Shown here: one piece after another, positions 27,079 through 36,801 of the stretch
Position numbering within the stretch: position 1 is the stretch's first letter
How the letters are laid out: every line of letters begins with the position of its first letter
NCBI RefSeq assembly: GCF_902196125.1
Contig: NZ_CABIKG010000008.1
Coordinates: 26,590 to 90,589 of the forward strand
DNA length: 64,000 bases
Direction: 5' to 3'
From: Helicobacter suis
Lineage (GTDB): Bacteria; Campylobacterota; Campylobacteria; Campylobacterales; Helicobacteraceae
Notes under the pieces: model-generated
The model's input: the letters and a program-made list of their open reading frames with translations, nothing else
Databases searched by the model: none
Told to the model about the DNA's origin: nothing
Position numbers and translations under genes: made by a program

Positions 27079-27084
27079 TATAAT
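27079..27084 (+). promoter_or_regulatory. Putative -10 box for the lipoprotein gene
   Basis: TATAAT 33 bases before the TTG start at 27117, with the extended form TGTGTTATAATAT. An AAGGAG ribosome site lies at 27105-27110. Confidence 0.6.
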
Positions 27085-27116
27085 ATCTAAATCATTTTTA
27101 CTTTAAGGAGACTATT

Positions 27117-27902
27117 TTGAAAAATAGGTACACCGCGTTACTCACATTTTTAGTTGGGTATTTTTTTATAGCTTGTAGTGTGTATGAGAGTACGGATCTA
27201 CCCTCTGAGAATATTTATAAGAAGGAAAAGGCTAAAAAAGCTAGCAAAGACAAAAACAAACACCCTAAAGAAAAAGATGTGAAAAACAAACCCCACAAAG
27301 AAATCCCCGTTTCTAAAGCCCCTGAGACTCCCAAAAGATCAGAATCTAACACCGCTTTAACAGAAGAGATTAAAAAACTCAGTGCGGCTATAGCTACGAA
27401 TGCTGAAAAAGTAGATGCCTTAGATGCTAAATTTAACACACAAGAAGCACAAAAACAACCGCCACAAAATACACTACCAAAAAATGTTGAAAAATCTGAT
27501 CGTTTCCTCATTGGATATGGCATAAGCGATACGAAGGTAGAATCTGATCAAAATAGTGATGCAAGAGAAGCCGCTTATTTTAATGCAAGACGCATGCTCA
27601 CTTTCTCTATTTATAAAAGATTTAGTCAGGCTCTACAAGATAATCACTTAAAATCTAATCATCTTAGAAATATTTTACTCTTCACCATTGATAAGGCCAT
27701 TGATAGTACCGAAATTTATAAAGAAAAGAAATTTATCTTTTTGCCCTTTTATCGCAAAATCTTAGGGCTTTTCTTAGTAGATAGCAATGTTTTAGAGCGC
27801 ATTAGACAATTAGTACGCGTCCAGTATAATTTTACAAACCAACAAAGACATGTCATTGATCGCTTGATTTATACGATGCAAAACGAGGATACTTTACACT
27901 AA
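27117..27902 (+). CDS. LPP20-like lipoprotein with Lys-rich linker
   Basis: A protein of 261 residues starting at TTG (AAGGAG seven bases upstream). The lipobox is FFIACS, with Cys at about residue 20. Residues about 35-75 are a Lys/Pro-rich linker. The C-terminal domain (about 125-250) begins RFLIGYGISDTKVES and continues DAREAAYFNARRML, the GxG...A..nAR pattern of LPP20-type lipoproteins. It probably sits in the outer membrane facing the periplasm or surface. It is monocistronic, and convergent with acpS across a hairpin. Confidence 0.65.
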   Translation: MKNRYTALLTFLVGYFFIACSVYESTDLPSENIYKKEKAKKASKDKNKHPKEKDVKNKPHKEIPVSKAPETPKRSESNTALTEEIKKLSAAIATNAEKVDALDAKFNTQEAQKQPPQNTLPKNVEKSDRFLIGYGISDTKVESDQNSDAREAAYFNARRMLTFSIYKRFSQALQDNHLKSNHLRNILLFTIDKAIDSTEIYKEKKFIFLPFYRKILGLFLVDSNVLERIRQLVRVQYNFTNQQRHVIDRLIYTMQNEDTLH

Positions 27903-27934
27903 TAATCACCTATTGGCACATTTATTCACATGTT

Positions 27935-27972
27935 AGGCACAGTGATTGCTTTTTGTGCCTATATGTGCCTAA
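27935..27972. terminator. Inverted repeats between the convergent lipoprotein and acpS genes
   Basis: AGGCACA (27935-27941) pairs with TGTGCCT at 27954-27960, and an overlapping longer pair uses TTAGGCACA with TGTGCCTAA at 27964-27972. It lies about 35 bases after the lipoprotein stop. A bidirectional terminator is plausible; U-runs are weak. The rest of 27903-28175 holds only a (CTA)5 run near 28123-28137. Confidence 0.45.
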
Positions 27973-28175
27973 AACCTGCAATTTTAAGTTAAAAACCCCA
28001 CTTTTTAACCTATCATTAGCACATGCTTTGTGCTCTCATGTGAACAAAGAAGTTTTTTTCCCCATGCTAGCAAGTCCCTTTGTAGCGCACTTAAATAGGC
28101 TTAATTCACATTTTCACAGCCCCTACTACTACTACTAAAAATAATAATCATGGATTTTTTGCCCCTTTTTTAAAA

Positions 28176-28529
28176 TCAAGAAAGAAACTGCACTAAAACA
28201 ACAGCGATTGCAAAACCCCGATCATGGCTAATGCTTACATGTAAATTTTGGATCTTAAAAAGTGTCTGTTTTTCAGGGGTGAGTTGTAAAATAGGCGCGC
28301 CTAATGTGTTTTTAGACAAGCACATATCTAAAAATCTCAACTGCGCACAAATCCCCACCCCTAAAGCTTTAGAACAAGCCTCTTTAGCCGCCCAAGCTCC
28401 GGCAATACTTTGGGGTTTTATAAATAGAGCTTGTTCGTAAGCTGAAAGGAATTTATTTAAAAAGCGGTGTTTGTGGCGGGATATATTGTCTGTAATGCGC
28501 GCTATACAAACAATATCAACCCCAATCAT
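28176..28529 (-). CDS. acpS: Holo-[acyl-carrier-protein] synthase
   Basis: Transfers phosphopantetheine from CoA to ACP. A protein of 117 residues with the family motifs IGVDIVCIARI at the N-terminus (metal-binding Asp), AWAAKEACSKALG (catalytic Glu/Lys) and LHVSISHDRGFAIAVVL. The start overlaps the fliL stop by four bases, the same fliL-acpS coupling as in H. pylori (HP0808-HP0809). Confidence 0.93.
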   Translation of the reverse strand: MIGVDIVCIARITDNISRHKHRFLNKFLSAYEQALFIKPQSIAGAWAAKEACSKALGVGICAQLRFLDMCLSKNTLGAPILQLTPEKQTLFKIQNLHVSISHDRGFAIAVVLVQFLS

Positions 28530-29071
28530 TGAATCACAAAATCGGTAAAGAAAACATTTTTAATAAAGCCATCAATTAAAAAGCTATTGATATTACTACG
28601 GATTTCCTCTTTAAGCTTGTTTTTGCCCTTAAGTGTGCTGATCTCCTCAATAGATTTAGAAGAAAGAATTTCAATAATGGTGTCTTTAATCGCCGTTTCT
28701 TTAACTTTAACCTCTTCTACTAACTTAGGATCGCTTAACTCTAAACTAATACTAGTTTTAAGATAACGGCGTCCATTTTGGGCAATTAAATTCACCACAA
28801 AGGGATCGCTTAAGGGATATAAAGGCCCTAAGGATAAATAATCTGATGATTTAACCATTAAATCTGATTGCCCCCCATTATCATTGAGTTTACTGGCCTC
28901 TCTGATCTGGCGCATGCGATTTCCCGTATCTCCCTCTGGTTTTTTCTCATTTCTACCGAGTAATAAAATAGCAATCACCCCCACCAAAATTAGCATCACC
29001 AAAACCGCACCAATCACCACAAACAAAAACGCCTTGCTGCTCTTTTTGGCCTCTTTAACCTCATCAGCCAT
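28526..29071 (-). CDS. fliL: Flagellar basal-body-associated protein FliL
   Basis: A protein of 181 residues with a short cytoplasmic N-terminus, one helix (FLFVVIGAVLVMLILVGVIAI) and a periplasmic domain. The core YLSLGPLYPLSDPFVVNLI and RRYLKTSISLELSD is characteristic of FliL. It surrounds the stator ring and supports motor torque. It is placed between rsmD and acpS as in H. pylori. Confidence 0.93.
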   Translation of the reverse strand: MADEVKEAKKSSKAFLFVVIGAVLVMLILVGVIAILLLGRNEKKPEGDTGNRMRQIREASKLNDNGGQSDLMVKSSDYLSLGPLYPLSDPFVVNLIAQNGRRYLKTSISLELSDPKLVEEVKVKETAIKDTIIEILSSKSIEEISTLKGKNKLKEEIRSNINSFLIDGFIKNVFFTDFVIQ

Positions 29072-29073
29072 GT

Positions 29074-29673
29074 TTATTCCTTTGATAAAAAATAATAACT
29101 CAAGCTTGTTTTACCAAACTTTCTTTGCTTGATTATACTAAAGCCGGCTATATTTCTTGGCATGCTCTGCGTGCTTTTATGCTCAAATACAATTAAAAAT
29201 CCATGCTCTAAAAGAAGCGGGGGAATTGTTAAGTTCTCTAAAAAATGCAAACAACGCGTATAAATCCCCTCCATAAAGGGCGGGTCCATGTATAAAACCA
29301 CTAAGCCTTTAGGTTTTAATGTTTCTAAATAAGAATGGAGTAATTTAAACACATCTGCACAAACAGCGTAAATCTGTGCCTCTTTAAATCTATTTTTAAA
29401 GGCTTGGATATTTTGCTCTAATACCAAAAAAACATGGGGGTTTTGTTCAAAAAAGTAGGCTTCAGAAGCGCCCCGACTTAGGGCTTCTAAACCCATGCTC
29501 GCACTACCAGAAAAAGCCTCAATAAACACGCTATGAATAATAGAAGTTTGCAACACATTAAAAAAGGATTCTCTAACAATAGCCTTAGTGGGGCGCGTGA
29601 TTTGTTTAGGGGGCAAATGTAAAGAAAGACCCTTGCACACCCCCCCTAAGATTTTTAAAAGTGAGGGGGGCAT
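29074..29673 (-). CDS. rsmD: 16S rRNA (guanine966-N2)-methyltransferase
   Basis: A protein of 199 residues with the RsmD layout: ILGGVCKGLSLHLPP, then RPTKAIVRESFFNVL, the SAM-binding loop FIEAFSGSASMGLEALSRGA and catalytic MDPPFMEG (DPPY/F). It acts on the small ribosomal subunit. The start overlaps the stop of the upstream hypothetical gene. The runs of six to seven G in the start region encode conserved residues. Confidence 0.9.
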   Translation of the reverse strand: MPPSLLKILGGVCKGLSLHLPPKQITRPTKAIVRESFFNVLQTSIIHSVFIEAFSGSASMGLEALSRGASEAYFFEQNPHVFLVLEQNIQAFKNRFKEAQIYAVCADVFKLLHSYLETLKPKGLVVLYMDPPFMEGIYTRCLHFLENLTIPPLLLEHGFLIVFEHKSTQSMPRNIAGFSIIKQRKFGKTSLSYYFLSKE

Positions 29674-30005
29674 TAGCGTTTATAATCCTGCAATAATTCA
29701 AGCAACTTATGCGTGTACTCTTGTAACAGGGTTTGTACCTTATACTCTAAACTCTCTCTTTGGGCTTTATTTTGGTAGAAATCTTGTAATTTTTCTAATA
29801 ATTCTTCTTTTGTAAAGGGGGTTTGAATATGCGCCTCTTTTTGCGATCCAATCAAACAAGTGGCCTTTAGTGGGTTTTTAAGGGGCCAATCGCTTAAAAT
29901 AAAATCACAAGCCTCTTGAGTGGATAAAAAATCATGCAAATAGCGCTCTAAAACTTGTTTTAACAATAAAGAGCGACAGTTGATAAAAATCTTCATCGTT
30001 TCCAT
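29673..30005 (-). CDS. Conserved hypothetical protein (HP0811 position)
   Basis: About 110 residues if begun at ATG 30005 ([14 protein letters not shown]); ATG 29996 is equally possible. The frame stays open to 30047, but that would run into the lepA leader. The N-terminal half ([23 protein letters not shown]) looks like an alpha/beta domain and the C-terminal half is a coiled coil ([31 protein letters not shown]). I recall no function. It heads the rsmD-fliL-acpS set and is divergent from lepA. Confidence 0.65.
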   Translation of the reverse strand: METMKIFINCRSLLLKQVLERYLHDFLSTQEACDFILSDWPLKNPLKATCLIGSQKEAHIQTPFTKEELLEKLQDFYQNKAQRESLEYKVQTLLQEYTHKLLELLQDYKR

Positions 30006-30067
30006 TTTTTGCGCACCAAATGCTATTATTGCATATTCCATGTTCAAAAATACTTTTAAGGGAGGCT

Positions 30068-31861
30068 ATGCAACAGCGTATCCGCAATTTTTCTATCATT
30101 GCCCATATTGATCATGGCAAGAGTACTTTAGCTGATTGTTTGATTCAAGCCTGTAAAGCCATAAGCACACGGGAAATGACAAGCCAAGTGTTAGACACTA
30201 TGGACATTGAAAAAGAAAGAGGAATCACCATTAAAGCCCAATCTGTGCGCTTACAATATCATTTTCAAGGGCAAGATTATATTTTAAATCTTATTGATAC
30301 CCCCGGGCATGTAGATTTTAGCTATGAAGTCTCTCGTTCACTAGCTGCTTGTGAGGGAGCACTTTTAGTTGTAGATGCCACGCAGGGCGTGCAGGCACAA
30401 ACCATTGCTAATGTCTATGTAGCCCTAGATAACCACCTAGAAATTCTACCCGTGATTAATAAAATTGATCTGCCTAACGCTGAAATTAGCGCAGTTAAAG
30501 AAGATATTGAAGATACCATTGGGTTAGATTGTAGTGAGGCTAATTGTGTGAGCGCAAAATCAGGTTTAGGGATTTTAGCATTGTTAGAAACACTTATTAC
30601 TAAAATCCCCCCACCTAATGGTAACCCTAATGCCCCCACTAAAGCCCTTATTTATGATTCATGGTTTGATAATTATCTAGGGGCTTTGGCTTTGGTGCGT
30701 CTTAAAGAGGGCCGTTTGTGTGCCAACCAAGAGGTATTAGTCATGGGCAATCAAAAAATTCATCAAGTGCTAGCTCTTTACTACCCTAATCCCTTGCATA
30801 AAATCCCTACAGATACCATTGAATGTGGCGAAATTGGCATTATTTCTTTAGGCTCTAAAAATTTAACAGACATCACCGTAGGCGATACGATCACCGATGC
30901 TACAAACCCCACACAAAACCCTATAGAAGGATTTAAACCGGCTAAGCCTTTTGTCTTTGCCGGGCTTTATCCTATAGAGAGCGATCAATTTGAAGAATTG
31001 CGCGATGCGTTGTATAAATTACAGCTTAACGACTCTTCTTTACAATTTGAACCTGAAAGTAGCATGGCTTTGGGTTTTGGTTTTCGGGTAGGGTTTTTAG
31101 GACTCTTGCATATGGAAGTGATTAAGGAAAGATTAGAGCGCGAGTTTAATCTTAATCTTATCACCACCGCGCCTACTGTTATCTATGAAGTGCATTTAAA
31201 TAATGGAGAAATATTATCCGTGCAAAACCCTAGCCAGCTACCCCCTGAAAACACCATTGCCTGCATTAAAGAACCCTATGTAAAGGCTAGTATCATTGCA
31301 CCTAGTGAGTATTTAGGCAATTTATTAGGCTTACTTAATAAAAGACGGGGGATTCAAGATAAAATGGAGTATCTCAACCAAAACCGGGTACTTTTAACTT
31401 ATTCTTTGCCCAGTAATGAAATCGTGATGGATTTTTATGACAAACTTAAATCTTGCACTAAGGGTTATGCTAGCTTTGATTATGAACCCATTGATTATAA
31501 AGAAGGGCGGCTAGTTAAGCTAGATATACGAGTCGCCTCTGAAGTAGTGGATGCGCTCTCTATTATTGTAGATAAGAGCAAGGCCTATGAAAAAGGCAAG
31601 GCTTTAGTAGAAACCATGAAAACGCTGATCCCAAGACAACTTTTTGAAGTCGCTATTCAAGCTAGCATTGGCAATAAAATCATCGCACGAGAGACGGTTA
31701 AGTCGGTGGGTAAGAATGTAACGGCTAAATGTTATGGGGGTGATATTACTAGAAAGCGCAAACTCTTAGAAAAGCAAAAAGAGGGCAAGAAACGCATGAA
31801 AGCCATTGGTAAAGTCCAACTCCCCCAAGAGGCATTTTTAGCGATTTTAAAGGTGGAGTGA
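30068..31861 (+). CDS. lepA: Elongation factor 4 (LepA)
   Basis: Ribosome-associated GTPase of 597 residues. The G1 motif is [14 protein letters not shown]2 RGITIK, G3 DTPGHVDF and G4 NKIDLP. The LepA-specific C-terminal domain carries [22 protein letters not shown] place the start at ATG 30068, which has GGAGG at 30061-30065; the frame extends 16 codons further upstream but without a ribosome site. Confidence 0.96.
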   Translation: MQQRIRNFSIIAHIDHGKSTLADCLIQACKAISTREMTSQVLDTMDIEKERGITIKAQSVRLQYHFQGQDYILNLIDTPGHVDFSYEVSRSLAACEGALLVVDATQGVQAQTIANVYVALDNHLEILPVINKIDLPNAEISAVKEDIEDTIGLDCSEANCVSAKSGLGILALLETLITKIPPPNGNPNAPTKALIYDSWFDNYLGALALVRLKEGRLCANQEVLVMGNQKIHQVLALYYPNPLHKIPTDTIECGEIGIISLGSKNLTDITVGDTITDATNPTQNPIEGFKPAKPFVFAGLYPIESDQFEELRDALYKLQLNDSSLQFEPESSMALGFGFRVGFLGLLHMEVIKERLEREFNLNLITTAPTVIYEVHLNNGEILSVQNPSQLPPENTIACIKEPYVKASIIAPSEYLGNLLGLLNKRRGIQDKMEYLNQNRVLLTYSLPSNEIVMDFYDKLKSCTKGYASFDYEPIDYKEGRLVKLDIRVASEVVDALSIIVDKSKAYEKGKALVETMKTLIPRQLFEVAIQASIGNKIIARETVKSVGKNVTAKCYGGDITRKRKLLEKQKEGKKRMKAIGKVQLPQEAFLAILKVE

Positions 31862-31883
31862 AGTGCCCAAATGCTAAAAACAC

Positions 31884-32196
31884 TTGAGCTTCCTAGGCTG
31901 ATGTTGCCCGTAGGGAGAGTTTGGTTCTCACTCTATCCCTATAGTAGGGATTTTACAGAGTTGAAAGCTCCAACGCGACTCCCTACAGGTCTCACACATC
32001 ATATCTCCAAAGGCGTAACTTTCGGCACTTCCTGCCGTAGATACGAATGTATGCGGGTATTGTACCACAAAAGTAAGAATAGGTGGCATTCATTCCACCC
32101 GCTAAAGATAAGTGGGATTTCTGCAAGAGAGTCTTAAACTCTTTAGCACTTGTAGCACAAACCTTTAGCCTTAGTCAAAGCTAGGGGCTTTATAGC
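31884..32196 (-). mobile_element. IS605-type remnant with tnpB C-terminal fragment (about 310 bp)
   Basis: Read on the minus strand, a TTAC (32200-32197) precedes AAAGCCCCTAGCTTTG, the same left-end core as in katA. A second hairpin (CCCACTTATCTTTAGCGGGTGG area, near 32090-32115) follows. Then comes an open stretch reading VQYPHTFVSTAGSAESYA, FGDMMCETCRESRW, KIPTIGIE and stop, which resembles the C-terminus of IS605-family TnpB. A CCTAGGAAGCTCAA end closes at 31884. There is no transposase. It fills the 350-base gap between lepA and the next OMP. Confidence 0.5.
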
Positions 32197-32211
32197 GTAA
32201 TTGCTAAAAGT

Positions 32212-32838
32212 TTAAAAATACCAGGTGTGGGATACAAACATACTGTAATCGCGCACAAATTTAGATCCTAATTCTGTATCAAAGGGAAATTTAAATCCCA
32301 CTTCTATAGATACATCGTGATAGAGAATTACCGTTTGGAAACGAATACCCACTTCTCCTAAAACCCTAAAATAAGTTTTCTTGAAAGTAAAGCTAGTAAA
32401 GGATCTATAATTTTCTACGAAAAAATCGCGTGAAAACTTAGAAGTTGTCCAAGTGTTACCCGCCACCATCATGCCATAAAAAAGGCCCCAGACATTTAAA
32501 GGGTTTTTATTATATTCAATGACCACATCTGCACCCGCTCCATAAGTAAACATATTGGTTTCAATATTATCTTTTTTATCTAAAATCACATACCCATAGT
32601 CTAAAAAGCCATAATAACGGGTGTAAAACCAGCGATTAAGGGGATTGTATTCATAGCCATACATGATAGTCGCCCCCTCAATGGTACGGTAGTTTGTCTT
32701 GGTCTGGCCATTTTGGATTGTATCATAGTGCATTTGCCCCAAAAGATACTCACTAAGTAGAAAAGTACGACTCTTAGCCGCCTTGATTGGGGATAATAAA
32801 GCCAAAAGTACCCCTACCACGCATATTAGCTTTTGCAT
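32212..32838 (-). CDS. Helicobacter outer membrane protein (Hof/Hor-like)
   Basis: A protein of 208 residues with signal peptide MQKLICVVGVLLALLSPIKA and a beta-barrel body. The pattern RWFYTRYYGFLDYGYV, MFTYGAGADVVIEY, GLFYGMMVAGNTW, VSIEVGFKFPF and the terminal SHTWYF is shared with the OMP at 40040-40816 and with the many Helicobacter OMPs of this size. The ligand is unknown. It is adjacent to an IS605-type remnant and followed upstream by a small lipoprotein gene. Confidence 0.82.
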   Translation of the reverse strand: MQKLICVVGVLLALLSPIKAAKSRTFLLSEYLLGQMHYDTIQNGQTKTNYRTIEGATIMYGYEYNPLNRWFYTRYYGFLDYGYVILDKKDNIETNMFTYGAGADVVIEYNKNPLNVWGLFYGMMVAGNTWTTSKFSRDFFVENYRSFTSFTFKKTYFRVLGEVGIRFQTVILYHDVSIEVGFKFPFDTELGSKFVRDYSMFVSHTWYF

Positions 32839-32860
32839 GGGATTTAAGGGGGTTTCAAGA

Positions 32861-33241
32861 TTAATAATTGTGGTTTAGAGGCGAGGCTAAATTATCTTGG
32901 TGATTAGTCCAGTTTTGTAGAATATTGCCATTTTGAGGGCTATAAAGTGGACCAGTCCCTTGAGTTGCCTCTTGGATCGCATTTTCCTCATCTACAAGTT
33001 GATCAACCCTTTCTGTTGTCTTAGCATTATCAGCCTTATGCTCTAACTCAGACTCTAAAGCCGCATCTTGTTGTGCTGGAGTCATTTTATTGAGTGCACG
33101 GGCATCTGCGGGCTTAGCTTGTTGGCTTGAAGATTTAGAAGATTTATGGGTGTCTTTACAACCCTGAATCAAAATCCCAGCTGAGACAAGTACAGAGATG
33201 CTTAAAACCCTTAAAATTTGTTTGAGAGGGGAGTACTTCAT
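32861..33241 (-). CDS. Small Gln/Asn-rich lipoprotein
   Basis: A protein of 126 residues with a lipoprotein signal (VLSISVLVSAGILIQGC, lipobox Cys at about 28). It is followed by a low-complexity polar region (THKSSKSSSQQAKPADA) and a short helical, acidic segment (ELEHKADNAKTTERVDQLVD). No domain is recognised. It lies 22 bases upstream of the OMP gene at 32212, so the two are probably co-transcribed. Confidence 0.6.
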   Translation of the reverse strand: MKYSPLKQILRVLSISVLVSAGILIQGCKDTHKSSKSSSQQAKPADARALNKMTPAQQDAALESELEHKADNAKTTERVDQLVDEENAIQEATQGTGPLYSPQNGNILQNWTNHQDNLASPLNHNY

Positions 33242-33261
33242 TTATGTTCCTTTTTTTGGGC

Positions 33262-33267
33262 TATAAT
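33262..33267 (+). promoter_or_regulatory. Putative -10 box for recG
   Basis: TATAAT about 53 bases before the recG start. The intervening sequence is extremely AT-rich with a repeated GATT-AAAATAAAAT unit. The same stretch must also contain the divergent lipoprotein promoter. Confidence 0.4.
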
Positions 33268-33319
33268 AATCATGATTTGTTAAAATAAAATTAATGATTG
33301 ATTAAAATAAAATAAAAGA

Positions 33320-35209
33320 ATGATCATGGAGTGGACAAAAACAGGTGGAGGCGGGATTAAACCGGATATGGATTTAGGATTAGGCGTTTCTTTAACCTCT
33401 TTTTTAGAATTGCTTTTAAACCCTCCTAAGAGTTATACACCATATTATATTTTAGAAAATTTAGAACCCGGGGCACTGGGCTGTTTGGAGGTGGATTATA
33501 TAAACATGCATAAAGGGAATGTATTAAAAATTAATACACAAGTTAAAACTACAGGGCAGGTTTTAGAATTGGTTTGTTTTAACTACACCCCCTATCATAC
33601 CAAACACTTTTCCCAAAAAAGCTATTTTGTCTATGGCAAGTTAAGCCTTAATCCTTACACCCAAGTTTTACAGATGATTAACCCTAAAATTATTACACAG
33701 CCAAACACCATAACCCTACACTTTGATAAAGCATGCCAAAAAATCACCTCTTTTAACCAACAACGGCAGTATAAAACTTATAAAGATTATTGTTTAAGTA
33801 TCCTCACCCCTTACAATTTGCATAAACTCACCGCTTTAGGCGTATCTGTAGAGATGATAGAGAGTTTACACATGCTTTTTTATCCCACCTTACAATTTGC
33901 ACTAGATCATGCAAGCAAAGGCCTACATGGCAAGTACTTAGAGAGTTTAAAATGCATAGAGGCTATGGCTTATATGCTAGCCTTAAGCGGAAAAACACTC
34001 CATGCCCCTAGTAAATTTAGCGGGCATGCGAATATACAAGCCTTGCAAGAATTTTTAGACAAATTACCCTTTACTCTCACGCCTGATCAACAAAAAGCCA
34101 TTTCTAGTATTAAGCAAGATTTAGAAGGAAAAATAGCGACAAAACGCCTGGTTATGGGAGATGTTGGGTCGGGAAAAACGATGGTGATTTTAGCTAGTGT
34201 GGCTTTAGCATCGCCTTATAAAAGTTTATTAATGGCCCCTACAAGCATTTTAGCCAAACAGATTTATACAGAAGCTCTTAAATTTCTACCCCCCTCTATT
34301 AAACCTCTCTTGTTACTAGGGGGGTGGTCTAAAAAAATGCAAAAATCCATCCATGAAGCCACTTTTATTATAGGCACCACCACACTTTTATACACCCCCC
34401 TAGACACCTCACAAGTGGCTTTAGTTTTAAGCGATGAGCAACACCGCTTTGGCACTAAACAACGCCATGCCTTACAAACACTGGCCACACATGCAACGGG
34501 TAAACCCCATTACCTGCAATTTTCAGCAACGCCTATTCCTAGAACTTTAGCGATGATGGGGGCTAAGTTTGTTGCAACAAGTTTGCTTAGAGATAAACCC
34601 TACCACAAGGATATTAAAACACACATCATCGGTAAGAAGGATTTTACAAAACTCTTAGAGCATATCCAAGAACAAATTGCGCAGGATAGACAAGTGGCTA
34701 TTATTTACCCTCTAGTAGAAGAGAGCCAAAAAATGGATTATCTTTCTTTGAAAGAGGGAGCGCCTTATTGGCAAAAACGGTTTGAAAAAGTTTGTGTGGT
34801 GAGTGGTAAGCATAAGGATAAAGAGGAAATCATGGAAACCTTTGCTAAACAAGGGCAGATTTTATTAGCCACAACTTTAATTGAGGTGGGGATTAGCTTG
34901 CCTAAGCTTTCAACAATTATTATTGTAGGGCCTGAGCGCTTAGGTTTAGCGACTTTACACCAGCTTAGGGGACGGGTTGCACGGCTAGGGGGTGAGGGCT
35001 ATTGCTATCTTTTCACGCACCAAAGTGATAACACACGTCTATTAGATTTTAGCCAGACTCTTGATGGTTTTGAGATCGCTAATTTAGATTTAAAATACCG
35101 CCATTCAGGGGATTTACTCCATGGTAAAGAACAAAGTGGGAATCATTTTAATTTTTTAGATTTAAGTGAAGATCAACACCTTATTACAAGAGTAAGCGCT
35201 CTGTTTTAG
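33320..35209 (+). CDS. recG: ATP-dependent DNA helicase RecG
   Basis: Branch-migrating helicase for stalled forks, 629 residues. The N-terminal wedge domain is short and divergent, as in H. pylori RecG. Helicase motifs are clear: Walker A MGDVGSGKTMVI, motif II LSDEQHRFGTKQRH, motif III SATPIPRTLAM, and motif V/VI TTLIEVGISLPKLS...LHQLRGRVARLGG. ATG at 33320 was chosen; ATG 33326 is an alternative. It lies directly upstream of the cbb3 oxidase operon, which has its own promoter. Confidence 0.93.
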   Translation: MIMEWTKTGGGGIKPDMDLGLGVSLTSFLELLLNPPKSYTPYYILENLEPGALGCLEVDYINMHKGNVLKINTQVKTTGQVLELVCFNYTPYHTKHFSQKSYFVYGKLSLNPYTQVLQMINPKIITQPNTITLHFDKACQKITSFNQQRQYKTYKDYCLSILTPYNLHKLTALGVSVEMIESLHMLFYPTLQFALDHASKGLHGKYLESLKCIEAMAYMLALSGKTLHAPSKFSGHANIQALQEFLDKLPFTLTPDQQKAISSIKQDLEGKIATKRLVMGDVGSGKTMVILASVALASPYKSLLMAPTSILAKQIYTEALKFLPPSIKPLLLLGGWSKKMQKSIHEATFIIGTTTLLYTPLDTSQVALVLSDEQHRFGTKQRHALQTLATHATGKPHYLQFSATPIPRTLAMMGAKFVATSLLRDKPYHKDIKTHIIGKKDFTKLLEHIQEQIAQDRQVAIIYPLVEESQKMDYLSLKEGAPYWQKRFEKVCVVSGKHKDKEEIMETFAKQGQILLATTLIEVGISLPKLSTIIIVGPERLGLATLHQLRGRVARLGGEGYCYLFTHQSDNTRLLDFSQTLDGFEIANLDLKYRHSGDLLHGKEQSGNHFNFLDLSEDQHLITRVSALF

Positions 35210-35239
35210 TTGGGTTATTAAATTAAACCCTAGTCATGC

Positions 35240-35245
35240 TATAAT
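35240..35245 (+). promoter_or_regulatory. Putative -10 box of the cco operon
   Basis: TATAAT with extended TGC just upstream, 35 bases before the ccoN start and after the recG stop. An AAGGAG lies at 35271-35276. It probably drives the operon through 40043. Confidence 0.6.
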
Positions 35246-35280
35246 GGGGTTTGCGTGAATTTTTTTATTAAAGGAGAATG

Positions 35281-36792
35281 ATGGATATAAGCATGCAACA
35301 GGGTTATGCCCGCAGTGCAACTACCACGACTAAAGCGGTTGCTGAATATGACTATTCAATTGCGCGTTTATTTATCATTGCTATGATTGCCTTTGGAGTC
35401 ATTGGCATGCTTGTTGGGGTGATTTTAGCTTTCCAGTTAGCTTTCCCAAAACTTAACTATATTTTAGGCGAATATGGCATTTTTGGGCGTTTGCGGCCTG
35501 TGCACACAAACGGGGTGATTTATGGCTTTAGTTTAGGTGGGATTTGGGCTAGCTGGTATTACATTGGACAAAGGGTTTTAAAAATCACCTACCATGACTA
35601 TCCTTTTTTAAGGGCGGTGGGTTATTTACACTTTTGGATCTGGATTCTTGCTTTAATCTTGGGTGTGGTGAGTTTGCTAGGGGGGATTACCCAAAGTAAG
35701 GAATATGCCGAATTAGCTTGGCCCTTAGATATTTTAGTAGTGATTGTTTGGGTGCTTTGGGGAGTTAGCATGTTTGGGAGTATGGGGGTTAGACGCGAAA
35801 ATACAATTTATGTCTCCCTTTGGTATTACATCGCCACTTATGTGGGCATTGCAGTACTTTATATTTTCAATAATCTCTCTATCCCCACTTATTTGGTAGC
35901 CCATGTTGGCAGTGTATGGCACTCTATTTCTTTATATGCCGGTAGCAATGATGCGCTTGTACAGTGGTGGTGGGGGCATAATGCAGTGGCCTTTGTCTTT
36001 ACTAGTGGAATCATCGGTACAATTTATTATTTCTTGCCCAAAGAATGCGGACAGCCTATATTTTCTTATAAACTCACCTTGTTCTCTTTTTGGAGTTTGA
36101 TGTTTGTCTATATCTGGGCAGGAGGCCACCACTTGATTTACTCCACCGTGCCAGATTGGGTACAAACCCTTTCTTCTGTTTTCTCTGTTATTCTCATTAT
36201 TCCCTCTTGGGGGACGGCTATTAATTTACTTTTAACCTTAAGAGGACAGTGGCATCAGCTTAAAGAATCGCCCTTAATTAAGTTTTTGGTTTTAGCTAGC
36301 ACCTTTTACATGCTCTCTACCCTAGAAGGTTCTATTCAGGCTATCCGTTCGGTTAATGCACTTGCCCACTTTACCGATTGGATCATCGGACATGTACATG
36401 ACGGCGTGTTAGGTTGGGTTGGTTTTACTCTTATCGCTGCAGTTTATCATATGGTTCCTCGAGTCTTTAAACGCGAAATTTATTCAGGAAAGCTCATGGA
36501 TGTGCAATTTTGGTTGATGAGTTTAGGCATTGTGCTTTATTTCTCATCTATGTGGATTGCAGGAATCACTCAGGGCATGATGTGGCGCGATGTGGATCAA
36601 TACGGCAACTTGGTTTATCAATTCATGGATACCGTGCGGGTGTTATTCCCTTATTATGTTATCCGTGGCATTGGGGGTAGTTTGTATCTTGTTGGATTTT
36701 TCATTTTCCTTTACAATGTCATCATGACCATTCAAAAAGGTAAAGTGTTAGAAAAAGAACCCGCTTATGCTACACCTATGGGCGTGTATTAA
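35281..36792 (+). CDS. ccoN: cbb3-type cytochrome c oxidase subunit I
   Basis: Catalytic heme-copper subunit of the high-affinity terminal oxidase, in the inner membrane. About 503 residues with 12 helices. Heme and copper ligands are visible in RPVHTNGVIYG, WWWGHNAVAFVF (CuB His), AGGHHLIYS and TDWIIGHVHDGVLGWVG. I favour ATG 35281 (four bases after AAGGAG) over ATG 35278. It is followed nine bases later by ccoO. Confidence 0.97.
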   Translation: MDISMQQGYARSATTTTKAVAEYDYSIARLFIIAMIAFGVIGMLVGVILAFQLAFPKLNYILGEYGIFGRLRPVHTNGVIYGFSLGGIWASWYYIGQRVLKITYHDYPFLRAVGYLHFWIWILALILGVVSLLGGITQSKEYAELAWPLDILVVIVWVLWGVSMFGSMGVRRENTIYVSLWYYIATYVGIAVLYIFNNLSIPTYLVAHVGSVWHSISLYAGSNDALVQWWWGHNAVAFVFTSGIIGTIYYFLPKECGQPIFSYKLTLFSFWSLMFVYIWAGGHHLIYSTVPDWVQTLSSVFSVILIIPSWGTAINLLLTLRGQWHQLKESPLIKFLVLASTFYMLSTLEGSIQAIRSVNALAHFTDWIIGHVHDGVLGWVGFTLIAAVYHMVPRVFKREIYSGKLMDVQFWLMSLGIVLYFSSMWIAGITQGMMWRDVDQYGNLVYQFMDTVRVLFPYYVIRGIGGSLYLVGFFIFLYNVIMTIQKGKVLEKEPAYATPMGVY

Positions 36793-36801
36793 GGAGAGTT
36801 G

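Noticed and set aside
28123..28137. (CTA)5 repeat as a switch or CRISPR-like repeat
   Set aside because: Intergenic between convergent genes, no promoter nearby and far too short; no CRISPR array was seen anywhere in the window.
31871..32137. Plus-strand 88-residue frame after lepA as a gene
   Set aside because: It is antisense to the IS605-type remnant, has no ribosome site and shows no protein-like features.
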